This document shows positions 4,970 to 11,745 of a stretch of DNA of 11,745 nt, piece by piece. Numbering within the stretch: position 1 is the first letter of the stretch; each line of letters starts with the position of its first letter. The notes below the pieces were generated by a model. The model worked only from the letters and a program-made list of their open reading frames with translations. It did no database searches and was not told the origin of the DNA. The position numbers and the translations under genes were made by a program. Source of the stretch: Deltaproteobacteria bacterium (lineage in GTDB: Bacteria; Desulfobacterota; Desulfobacteria; Desulfobacterales; ETH-SRB1); contig JAFDFV010000041.1 in NCBI GenBank assembly GCA_019309665.1, positions 1-11,745 on the forward strand, given 5' to 3'.

Positions 4970-7051
4970 ATGTCGAAATTATCAGAGAAAGATAGGGAAA
5001 GAATAATACAAGTTCTTGAATCGGGGGAGGAATTGCCTATTGACTACAAACATGTTCTCTTCCCGCCAGAAAAGAAAGAATACGAGATAGTTTATGCCGG
5101 TAAGGAACGTGAAGAGGATATTTTAGCCGATACAATGGCAGTACCGTTACAGCCTGTGAAAACTTTTGGGAAGAATGGGAACGGGTGGATCAATAAACTC
5201 ATTTTTGGCGACAATCTTCAGATAATGAAGGCATTGATGGATGATTCCGATGTTCAAGGACAGGTGAAGTTGATTTATATTGATCCGCCGTTTGCTACAA
5301 AACAGGAATTTCGGGGGAGTCAGGATCAGAAGGCGTATCAGGATAAAATTGCGGGTGTAAAATTCATCGAATTTTTAAGAAAAAGACTCATTTTAATGAA
5401 AGCACTTCTCGCCAGTGACGCTTTTATCTGTGTTCATTTAGACTACAGAAAAGGCCACTACCTAAAGGTATTAATGGACGAGATATTTAAAGAAAACAAT
5501 TTTAGAAACGAAATTGTTGTAAAAAGGGGAACGAAAAACCTTCAAGGGCAATTTGAGACCATAGATTCCCTATCATCAGGTCATGATGTAATCTTATTTT
5601 ACAGTAAACAATCCAAGACCAGATTCAGGAAAATAACCAAAAAATTAGGTGCGATTAAGGGTGGAACATGGAACAACCATTGGCGTGGGACAGATAGACC
5701 AACAATGCGATATGAACTCTTTGGTATAGAACCCACCAGTGGGCAGTGGCGGTGGGCGAAGGAACGAACATTAGAAGCCATCGAAAATTATCGTAAGTAT
5801 GAAGAAGACTTTTCTGCTGAAATGGCTATTGATGACTACTACTTAGATATATTACTAAATGAAGGTAAAAAGATTGATTTTGTCAGGCTAAGCAATACGG
5901 GTAAGCCTGAACATTTCGTACCGCCTAAAAACTATGTCATACTAAGTGATGTTTGGTTAGATATCTCAGCTTATGAAGGAACAAAAACTTATCCTACACA
6001 GAAAAGTGAGTATTTGCTTGATAGATTGATAAGGGGTCTAACGAAAAAAAGTGATTTAATCATAGACGCCTTCGCCGGCTCCGGTACCACCATGTCCGTT
6101 GCTGAAAAATTAGGCCGCCGGTGGATCGGTATCGACTGCGGCAAGTTGGCCATTCACATCATCCAAAAGCGACTTCTCAGTCTAAAAAAAGAAATCGGCA
6201 ACAAAGGAAACTCTTTGGAACCAAAGCCATTTACACTTTATAATGCCGGTCTATATGATTTTAAGCAATTAAAAAAACTTTCGTGGGATGGATGGCGCAA
6301 GTATGCGTTGTTATTGTTCAATTGCCGTGATCAGAAACATAAGCTATCCGGAATCCAATTGGACGGTTACAGAGGACGCTCCGATGTTCTGGTGTTCAAT
6401 CATTTGAAGGACCCTGACCTGGTTTTGGATTACGGTTTTATTGAAGACCTGCGTTCCATGATAGGCTCCAAAGTCAGCAGGGAGTTTTTCATTATTGCCC
6501 CTGCAGCAAGGGTCATGTTCCTTGAAGATTACCTTGATAAGGGTTCTACCCGCTATTATATCCTTCGCATTCCATATTCCATTATCAACGAACTGCACAA
6601 CCGGGATTTTGAAGCAATCAAACAACCCATTGATGAGACTCAGGTCAATGACACCGTTGATGCTGTTGGATTTGATTTTATCCGTCCGCCAAAAGTGGAA
6701 TGTGTCTATCAAATAAAGAAAGCGGGAGACAAGTCTTCTGATATGGCTTCCATTAAAATCAAAACCTTTAAAAGCGAAGCCATGCTGAAAGGCGCCAGCC
6801 AAATTCCCAATCGAGAGTCTTTATCTATGATAATGGTTGATTTTGATTACAAAGGAGATACGTTCAATCTGCAAAAAGTTTTGTATGCCTCGGAGATTGA
6901 GAAAAACAACTGGGAAGTCCATTTGCCGGTTGAATCTTTTAAAGACAAAATCATGATCATTTACCTTGATATTTACGGCAATGAATACCGCGAAATCAAA
7001 ACGGTGAACGATTTTAAGCGGCGTGAAAAGAGGAAAAAAATAAATGCCTGA
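4970..7051 (+). CDS. mod: Type III-like restriction-modification methyltransferase (Mod), N6-adenine, beta class
   Basis: 693 residues. It transfers methyl from SAM to the N6 of adenine in a specific DNA sequence, protecting host DNA, and in type III systems forms the specificity subunit for Res. Motif order is that of beta-class enzymes: GDNLQIM at 80-86, catalytic YIDPPF at 103-108, a variable target-recognition region at about 180-330, TYPTQK at 340-345 (motif X type), and SAM-binding DAFAGSGTT at 366-374. The C-terminal ~280 residues are the extension expected of large Mod proteins. Start ATG 4970 has AGGAG at 4956-4960. The end overlaps res by 8 bases. All key residues are intact. I saw no simple-sequence repeat that would make it phase-variable. 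Confidence 0.92.
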   Translation: MSKLSEKDRERIIQVLESGEELPIDYKHVLFPPEKKEYEIVYAGKEREEDILADTMAVPLQPVKTFGKNGNGWINKLIFGDNLQIMKALMDDSDVQGQVKLIYIDPPFATKQEFRGSQDQKAYQDKIAGVKFIEFLRKRLILMKALLASDAFICVHLDYRKGHYLKVLMDEIFKENNFRNEIVVKRGTKNLQGQFETIDSLSSGHDVILFYSKQSKTRFRKITKKLGAIKGGTWNNHWRGTDRPTMRYELFGIEPTSGQWRWAKERTLEAIENYRKYEEDFSAEMAIDDYYLDILLNEGKKIDFVRLSNTGKPEHFVPPKNYVILSDVWLDISAYEGTKTYPTQKSEYLLDRLIRGLTKKSDLIIDAFAGSGTTMSVAEKLGRRWIGIDCGKLAIHIIQKRLLSLKKEIGNKGNSLEPKPFTLYNAGLYDFKQLKKLSWDGWRKYALLLFNCRDQKHKLSGIQLDGYRGRSDVLVFNHLKDPDLVLDYGFIEDLRSMIGSKVSREFFIIAPAARVMFLEDYLDKGSTRYYILRIPYSIINELHNRDFEAIKQPIDETQVNDTVDAVGFDFIRPPKVECVYQIKKAGDKSSDMASIKIKTFKSEAMLKGASQIPNRESLSMIMVDFDYKGDTFNLQKVLYASEIEKNNWEVHLPVESFKDKIMIIYLDIYGNEYREIKTVNDFKRREKRKKINA

Positions 7052-9569
7052 TCAAGTGCGTCTGCTGAATCAGGATCTGGTTTTGCAGGTTAAGAAAAAT
7101 ATAAACCCGGAAATTTTCGACCTCGACAAATATGAGCCTTTCCTGGATGCGCTATGCGGGGACAGGGAATACCAGAAAACGGCGATCCGAAACACACTCC
7201 GGTATTTTCTGGGTGGTCAATATCATAATCTGAGAGATCTGGCCGAGGAAAATTTTAATAAAAATATCAAGCTCAAAGACTTATGTGGTTCTTTTCATGA
7301 ATTTAAACAGCATCTGCAAATGCCGGATAAGCTTTCGTGTTCCATTGACCTGGCCACCGGCACCGGTAAAAGCTGGGTGATTTACGGAGTTGCCCGTATT
7401 ATGCTGGCAGAAGGCGCTGTGGATAACGCCCTGGTAGTCTGTCCTTCCACCACCATTGAATCGGGGTTGATGGAGAAGTTTAAACGTTTTTCTAGTGATG
7501 ATACTCTGCGAAGTTTGTTACCCAATAATTCAAAAATAAAAAATCCGCATATTATCAATGCTACTGAAAGTATTACAACAGGTGCGATCTGTGTGGAAAA
7601 CTGTCATGCCCTTTATGAACACGTCAAATCTTCCATTCGGGATAGCCTGGCCGGGAAAGGAGAACGAACCATTGTCATCAACGATGAGACCCATCATGTT
7701 TACAACCAGACAGGGAAGGAGTTCAAGAAATGGAAGGAATTTTTGCTTGATGATGAATTTGGATTCAAATACATAGTTGGGCTTTCGGGCACCTGCTATA
7801 TCAAGGACGAGTATTTTGTGGATGTCATATGTCGCTATTCCCTTCGCCAGGCTATCGAAGAAGGTTTCGTAAAGACAATCGATTATGTTTCCCAGGATAC
7901 ATCGGTAGGGCAAGACGAAAAGTTTCAAAAGATTTACGACAATCATATCGAGAACAAAAACACGAAATACCGGTTGGTAAAACCGCTGACTATTCTTGTA
8001 ACCAAAGATATTCGCGCGTGTAACAAGCTCACCGAAGATTTGATAAATTTTGTCTCTGATATAGAAAACATTCCCAAGGAAGATGCTGCCAACAAAGTTC
8101 TGCCGGTAACATCTTCACCAAAGCATAAAGAAAATGTCAGAAAATTAAGGGATGTTGACCGTTCCGATTCCCCCGTCGAATGGATAACCTCAGTCAGCAT
8201 GCTGACCGAAGGGTGGGATGTGAAAAATGTGTTCCAGATAGTTCCCCATGAAGAAAGGGCATTTGACAGCAAACTGTTAATTGCACAAGTCCTTGGTCGC
8301 GGTCTGCGTGTACCCGAAGCATATGCTGGTGAACGACCGGTTGTGACTGTATTTAACCACGACCGCTGGTCGGGCAGAATCAAACATCTGGTTGATGAAG
8401 TCCTCGAAATCGAAAAACGCATTTATTCCTATCCGATCGAAAAAGAACCGGATTACAATTTTACCCTTCACAATATAGATTATGACCGTCTTCCTAAAAC
8501 CGAAGAATATAAACAGGAAAAGGAATATGAATTTAAAAAAGGCTTTATCGCTTTAATCAGCCAAGCGCCGGCGCTTGAAAAATCAACGGAATATGTTCGA
8601 GCCGTTACCGGAGATGAACGAACCAAAAAAACGAAAATACAGTACAAAATGTTTCCCATTGAGGATATCATTGAACAACTGCACAACAAATTTCAGGCCA
8701 TTGATTTGGAAAACGAAGACACGGATAATCCGACAAATTATGCGGATAAATATTCTAAAGAAATTTTGCTCAAACTTATCAGAGAATCCTTGAAAAGAAT
8801 AAATGAAAAAGATGATGTGGTAAGCGATCAGAACAGACAAAAAATATTGCAAGCCTTTGGTGTAATTCAACGTTCTGGAGCAAAGGTTGTCCGTTACAAA
8901 ATGACTCCGCAAGCCATAAAGGATATCATGACTAAGGACAGAAATAAGAATAGTGTGGGTCTTTCTTCTATTCGACGTGGTGAAACAACGGTTTTTTGGG
9001 ATGACAACACAAAAAAACACAGCGATGAAGAGGTAATGTCCATTTTGAAAGAAATTGAAGAGGAAGAAGAATTATTTCCTCAATCTGCAATACAGAGAAT
9101 TAATAACAAATTCAATTTGAAGACTCCACTGAATGTTATTTTTGCCGATCATAAACCGGAACGATTGTTCGTAAGAGAATTAATCAAAAATGAAAACAGC
9201 AAAGTTCTTGATGCCTGGATTAAATCGACAGATCAGGATTTCTACCCTATTGAATATGCGTGGAAAAAGGGAGAACATCCAAAACGTAGCGGATTTAACC
9301 CTGATTTTTTTATAAAAATCAACAAGATAATACTGGTTGTCGAAATAAAAGGCGATGAAGAAATCGCACAACCGTCCGATGAGAACAAGGCAAAATATAA
9401 GGCAGGCAAAAATCATTTTAAAACACTCAACGAATTCCAATCTGATTCGGTCTATTATTTTAATTTTCTTTCTCCCCGGGATTATGAACTGTATTTTGAC
9501 CGGATTAGGAAAAAAGAATTCAATTTCACATCAAACCTTGATGCTGTTCTTGAGCAGAATAGTTTATAA
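7044..9569 (+). CDS. res: Type III-like restriction endonuclease subunit (Res), helicase plus nuclease
   Basis: 841 residues. An SF2 translocase comes first: Walker A ATGTGKS at 104-110, Walker B DETH at 214-217, motif III SGT at 248-250, and QVLGRGLR (motif VI) at 415-422, preceded by TEGWD at 388-392. After a long middle region comes a PD-(D/E)xK nuclease site: P753-D754 followed by E767-I-K769 in VVEIKGDEE. With Mod it would bind unmodified sites, use ATP to move on DNA and cut invading DNA. It starts within the end of mod (overlap 7044-7051), so expression is coupled. Length and motifs look complete. Its last 29 bases overlap a different frame carrying a HEPN-like fragment. Compared with classical EcoP1I-type Res (about 970 residues) it is somewhat short. 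Confidence 0.92.
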   Translation: MPDQVRLLNQDLVLQVKKNINPEIFDLDKYEPFLDALCGDREYQKTAIRNTLRYFLGGQYHNLRDLAEENFNKNIKLKDLCGSFHEFKQHLQMPDKLSCSIDLATGTGKSWVIYGVARIMLAEGAVDNALVVCPSTTIESGLMEKFKRFSSDDTLRSLLPNNSKIKNPHIINATESITTGAICVENCHALYEHVKSSIRDSLAGKGERTIVINDETHHVYNQTGKEFKKWKEFLLDDEFGFKYIVGLSGTCYIKDEYFVDVICRYSLRQAIEEGFVKTIDYVSQDTSVGQDEKFQKIYDNHIENKNTKYRLVKPLTILVTKDIRACNKLTEDLINFVSDIENIPKEDAANKVLPVTSSPKHKENVRKLRDVDRSDSPVEWITSVSMLTEGWDVKNVFQIVPHEERAFDSKLLIAQVLGRGLRVPEAYAGERPVVTVFNHDRWSGRIKHLVDEVLEIEKRIYSYPIEKEPDYNFTLHNIDYDRLPKTEEYKQEKEYEFKKGFIALISQAPALEKSTEYVRAVTGDERTKKTKIQYKMFPIEDIIEQLHNKFQAIDLENEDTDNPTNYADKYSKEILLKLIRESLKRINEKDDVVSDQNRQKILQAFGVIQRSGAKVVRYKMTPQAIKDIMTKDRNKNSVGLSSIRRGETTVFWDDNTKKHSDEEVMSILKEIEEEEELFPQSAIQRINNKFNLKTPLNVIFADHKPERLFVRELIKNENSKVLDAWIKSTDQDFYPIEYAWKKGEHPKRSGFNPDFFIKINKIILVVEIKGDEEIAQPSDENKAKYKAGKNHFKTLNEFQSDSVYYFNFLSPRDYELYFDRIRKKEFNFTSNLDAVLEQNSL

Positions 9570-9744
9570 AAGCCAGTTTGCCGATGTATCACAAACCGAT
9601 CTGTTTTCGGCAATAGATTCTATATATACTTTTCGGGATGAATATATTGGCCACCAGGACAGGGAATTAAGTGATACTGAACTTGCCGGGCGGTCTCTTA
9701 AAGAATGGGCAAGCGGATTATATAAGATATGGAATTTGCGCTGA
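9541..9744 (+). pseudogene. HEPN-like C-terminal fragment following res
   Basis: A frame different from res runs from ATG 9541 to TGA 9742-9744 (67 residues). The part beyond the res stop reads as genuine protein: FADVSQTDLFSAIDSIY, then FRDEYIGHQDREL, then SLKEWASGLYKIW. The helical character and the RxxxxxH motif (RDEYIGH) resemble the end of a HEPN domain, a common RNase fold in defence and toxin genes. The N-terminal half of such a domain is missing, and there is no Shine-Dalgarno before the ATG. It is probably the tail of a gene whose front was lost, or a domain once joined to the end of res and now out of frame. The HEPN assignment is by eye. Confidence 0.42.
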
Positions 9745-9798
9745 ATGGATTGATTTTTTTAAAAAATTATAGGGGATTTCCGGTTTCGTTTATTCGGG

Positions 9799-9806
9799 AA
9801 AGGAGG
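9799..9806 (+). promoter_or_regulatory. Strong Shine-Dalgarno before the interrupted small gene
   Basis: AAAGGAGG lies four bases before ATG 9811. A near-perfect anti-16S match indicates that the following frame was, or still is, a real gene despite its internal stop. Confidence 0.6.
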
Positions 9807-9810
9807 TTTT

Positions 9811-10095
9811 ATGAGCGCTCTTTCCCAGGTAGAAAAAATATCCCAAGAATATGCTGCATCTGCTGAAGAATTTATTCGTTCGGGCGCAATCATGAATCTT
9901 AGGGAAAAACAACGATTGCTTTAGATAGAACGTTTTGAAATTCTGGTCAGATATCAGGCTTCAAATGTAGAAGAATTAAATCAGAAGATTGCAGAAGGCG
10001 ATGCGCCAGAACATCCTGCATGGGAAGATTTAATTGAAGTTAAAAATATTGAGCAGGAAATTAACGAGATAGAAAATGATATCAAAGCATTATAA
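9811..10095 (+). pseudogene. Small antitoxin-like gene interrupted by an in-frame TAG
   Basis: From ATG 9811 the frame gives 37 residues (MSALSQVEKISQEY to EKQRLL), meets TAG at 9922-9924, and continues uninterrupted for 56 more residues (IERFEILVRYQASNVEELNQ onward) to TAA at 10093-10095. Read through, it is a 94-residue, mostly helical, acidic protein with HPAWEDLIE near residue 70. This is typical of small partner proteins next to toxin-antitoxin genes, but I do not recognise a named family. The sense on both sides and the strong Shine-Dalgarno suggest a CAG (Gln) to TAG change in a previously intact gene. Readthrough or pyrrolysine insertion cannot be excluded from sequence alone. It lies 20 bp upstream of the UPF0175 gene. 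Confidence 0.6.
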
Positions 10096-10115
10096 GTAAA
10101 AAAGGAAACAGCATT

Positions 10116-10391
10116 ATGGAACAAGATGTCACTGTCAAAATACCACGCACATGGATAAAGGGGTTGCCTGAAGAAGAGCTAACTTTCAAACAAATCATTC
10201 GTCTGGGCATTTACCAGTACAAGGTAGAGCGTGCAATTCAGTTGTATCGGGATGGTGTGGGCTCTCTGGGTTATGTTGCGGAACAAATGGGGCTTAACAA
10301 ACAGGATCTGATCAGGGAAGCGCGTCATCATAATATCGATCCAGAATATTCCGAACAGACGGTCAAAGAGGAACTTTCTAAATGGCATTAA
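10116..10391 (+). CDS. UPF0175 family antitoxin
   Basis: 91 residues. The pattern ERAIQLYRDGVGSLGYVAEQMGL (about 38-60), then DLIREARHHNID and YSEQTVKEEL, is the UPF0175 signature: a short helix-turn-helix-like protein usually encoded just before a DUF3368 PIN-like toxin. It should bind and inhibit the toxin and probably autoregulate the operon. Start ATG 10116 has AAGGA at 10102-10106. Its end overlaps the toxin start by 10 bases, so the pair is translationally coupled with antitoxin first. Length is normal for the family. Confidence 0.85.
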   Translation: MEQDVTVKIPRTWIKGLPEEELTFKQIIRLGIYQYKVERAIQLYRDGVGSLGYVAEQMGLNKQDLIREARHHNIDPEYSEQTVKEELSKWH

Positions 10392-10900
10392 ATGTTGTTT
10401 CAAACGCCGGTCCTCTTATGGTTTTTTCAAAGCTGAATGTACTTCACTTGTTAAAAGAACTCTATGGTCGAGTTGAGTTCCCGTTTTCAGTTTACAGCGA
10501 GACTGTCAGAGCTGGAATCAGTCGTGGTTTTGCGGACGCTCAAATACTGAATTCATTTCTTTTACAAAACAACTGGAAACCGGCAAGAGAAATTGAAATG
10601 CCTATGGATTTGAAAGCAGCAAATCTTGACCGAGGCGAAAAAGAATCGATCGCCCTGGCATTATCAAAAAATGCTTTGCTTCTCATGGATGAAGAGCGCG
10701 GTCGGAATTATGCCAGGCAGAAGAATCTACAGGTACGGGGATCATTGGGTGTTTTGATTGAAGCTTATGCAAAGAAATTGATCAGCGAAGATCAACTGCG
10801 TCTCTATTTTCAGCAAATCAGCGAAAGAAAAGATATCTGGATCAATCCTGATCTTTGTGTACGTTTACTTGAAGAAATATTTGGCTCCGATCCAGGTTAA
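10382..10900 (+). CDS. DUF3368 PIN-like toxin
   Basis: 172 residues. PIN-like features: N-terminal strand VVSNAGPL at 5-12, LDRGEKESIALAL at 82-94 with acidic E86 and E88, LLMDEERGR at 100-108 with D103 and E104, then VRGSLGVLIEA at 118-128. This is the DUF3368/COG2405 group, predicted RNases that pair with UPF0175 antitoxins. The first metal-binding position, usually Asp in VapC proteins, is Asn8 here; Asn also occurs at this place in DUF3368 members, so loss of activity does not follow. It overlaps the antitoxin gene by 10 bases. Ribonuclease activity and target are inferred from family. Confidence 0.85.
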   Translation: MALNVVSNAGPLMVFSKLNVLHLLKELYGRVEFPFSVYSETVRAGISRGFADAQILNSFLLQNNWKPAREIEMPMDLKAANLDRGEKESIALALSKNALLLMDEERGRNYARQKNLQVRGSLGVLIEAYAKKLISEDQLRLYFQQISERKDIWINPDLCVRLLEEIFGSDPG

Positions 10901-10906
10901 CGATTT

Positions 10907-10934
10907 TTGTCATATCAAACGATCCTTATATAGA
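10907..10934 (+). promoter_or_regulatory. Candidate promoter of the VapBC-type pair
   Basis: TTGTCA (10907-10912), 16 bases, then TATAGA (10929-10934) lie in the 56-bp gap after the DUF3368 gene. The gap and the strong GGGAGGT ribosome binding site at 10944-10950 suggest that the second TA pair has its own start of transcription. Match quality is moderate. Confidence 0.35.
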
Positions 10935-10956
10935 AAATATCCAGGGAGGTGTTTTA

Positions 10957-11175
10957 ATGCTTAATCTAAAAGAACAGACCATAAAAGAACTGGATGAATT
11001 AAAGCCCGAGGCATTGGCAAAAGTATATGACCTGATAACCAAGCTAAAGCGGACGAATCAGGCCCCAAAAAGCAAACCGGCTGCCGCCGATTATATAAAG
11101 GTGAGGGAGGCGTTAAAACAATGCAAAGGGTCTCTATCTGAAGATATAATACTGGAAAGAGAAGACAGAATATGA
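10957..11175 (+). CDS. VapB-like antitoxin
   Basis: 72 residues: helical N-terminus LKEQTIKELDELKPEALAKV, a basic linker (about 30-43), then a C-terminal part ending in SLSEDIILEREDRI. The layout, position and length match small antitoxins (DUF2281-like) that sit before PIN toxins. The C-terminal tail would contact the toxin; DNA binding for autoregulation is expected but I see no clear fold motif. Start ATG 10957 follows GGGAGGT by 6 bases. It overlaps vapC by ATGA (11172-11175). Confidence 0.75.
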   Translation: MLNLKEQTIKELDELKPEALAKVYDLITKLKRTNQAPKSKPAAADYIKVREALKQCKGSLSEDIILEREDRI

Positions 11176-11624
11176 ATCTATTCTTTGATACTTCAGCGCT
11201 GGTAAAGTTTTTCCATGAAGAAGAAGGGACAGATATTATTACGGATTTGATCCTTGAGCAGAATAATGAAATATGGATTTCAGAGCTGGGACGGCTGGAA
11301 TTCATAAGCGCCGTTTTTAGAAGATTTCGTAACAAAGAGCTGGATGAAGGGCAATTGAACACGGCAATCGATTCTTTTGAGAATCAAATTAGCGGGTTCA
11401 ATGTCGAACCTTTAAGGCATGCTGTTCTTGAGCTATCTGAACTTTTTATTAAAAAGCATGGAAGAACTTACGGTCTCAAGGCTCTGGATGCATTACATCT
11501 CGGCGCATTTAGTCTCATATCTGAAAAGGATTGGTCTTTGGTGGTGGCTGATGACAACCTTTGCAAGGTTGCGGAAGTCATTGGTTTTACCACTATAAAT
11601 CCCTTGAAGGAAAGCGCAAAATGA
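11172..11624 (+). CDS. vapC: VapC-type PIN domain ribonuclease toxin
   Basis: 150 residues, normal for VapC. PIN acidic residues are visible: D6 in FFDTSALVKFF, E43 in LGRLEFISAVF, D106 in LKALDALHLGAF, and D127/D128 in VVADDNLCKVAEVIG. They would coordinate Mg2+ for RNA cleavage; VapC toxins typically cut tRNA or rRNA, and the target here is unknown. The gene is coupled to its antitoxin by an ATGA overlap. No terminator-like hairpin is evident after the TGA. Confidence 0.9.
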   Translation: MNLFFDTSALVKFFHEEEGTDIITDLILEQNNEIWISELGRLEFISAVFRRFRNKELDEGQLNTAIDSFENQISGFNVEPLRHAVLELSELFIKKHGRTYGLKALDALHLGAFSLISEKDWSLVVADDNLCKVAEVIGFTTINPLKESAK

Positions 11625-11711
11625 ACGGGGCGAACGTCTGATTTGAACCGCAAATCTCAATCGTCATGTGCAATATTGTTCGGAAAAATTGGTTTAGGCT
11701 GGACGTCGTAA

Positions 11712-11745
11712 ATGCAAATCAAAAAAGATACAAAAGTAAAATTCC
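11712..11745 (+). CDS. Possible start of an FKBP-type peptidyl-prolyl isomerase (partial)
   Basis: ATG 11712 opens a frame of 11 residues, MQIKKDTKVKF, to the window edge. This opening resembles SlyD-like FKBP prolyl isomerases. There is no clear Shine-Dalgarno and the fragment is very short, so this is only a hint. Confidence 0.3.
   Translation, partial: MQIKKDTKVKF

Noticed and set aside
6344..6802. Long minus-strand open frame inside mod
   Set aside because: It is a shadow of the intact mod frame, with no ribosome binding site or recognisable domain.
4970..7051. Phase-variable mod gene
   Set aside because: No tandem simple repeats or long homopolymer tracts occur in or before the gene.
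1..11745. CRISPR array, tRNA or rRNA gene
   Set aside because: No regularly spaced repeats and no tRNA-like or rRNA-like sequence were seen on either strand.

Overview
The window looks like chromosomal DNA of an anaerobic, cobalamin-making bacterium. A Desulfobacterota-type sulfate reducer is my guess from gene style only; no rRNA or other marker is present, so taxonomy is inference. It holds a piece of a metabolic operon on the left and an accessory region rich in defence and toxin-antitoxin genes from about 2.4 kb onward.

Left part (1-2372, all +): the last 26 codons of a CobJ/CbiH-type corrinoid methyltransferase overlap (ATGA) an asparagine-synthetase-like PP-loop gene. This gene runs into a Dph6/COG2102-like ATP-binding gene, which overlaps (ATGA) a first radC. 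The junction of the two PP-loop genes is damaged. The signature SGGKD loop of the Dph6-like protein is encoded upstream of any usable start, in another frame, inside the end of the previous gene.

Middle (2396-4216): a minus-strand Panacea-domain antitoxin and its partner toxin form a PanAT/SocAB-like module. A gene-poor stretch of about 450 bp follows, then an 82-codon N-terminal stub of a type III DNA methyltransferase. The stub is cut off just before its SAM-binding motif. A 122-bp non-coding element with perfect 19-bp terminal inverted repeats (MITE-like) sits between the stub and a second radC.

Defence operon (4217-9569, +): radC2, a complete type III-like mod (N6-adenine methyltransferase, beta order) and a complete res (DEAD/DEAH-type helicase plus PD-(D/E)xK nuclease). 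They are spaced 18 bp and -8 bp, so they are almost certainly co-transcribed. The mod stub at 3846 looks like the remains of an earlier type III system replaced at the same spot. A short HEPN-like C-terminal relic follows res.

Right part (9811-11745, +): a small gene interrupted by an in-frame TAG, a UPF0175 antitoxin with a DUF3368 PIN-like toxin, and a VapB-like antitoxin with a VapC PIN toxin. At the very edge there may be the first codons of an FKBP-type prolyl isomerase.

The most promising candidates for something undescribed are: (i) the tight radC-mod-res operon next to a second, differently coupled radC; (ii) the two amide-ligase-type PP-loop genes translationally coupled to a corrinoid methyltransferase gene.
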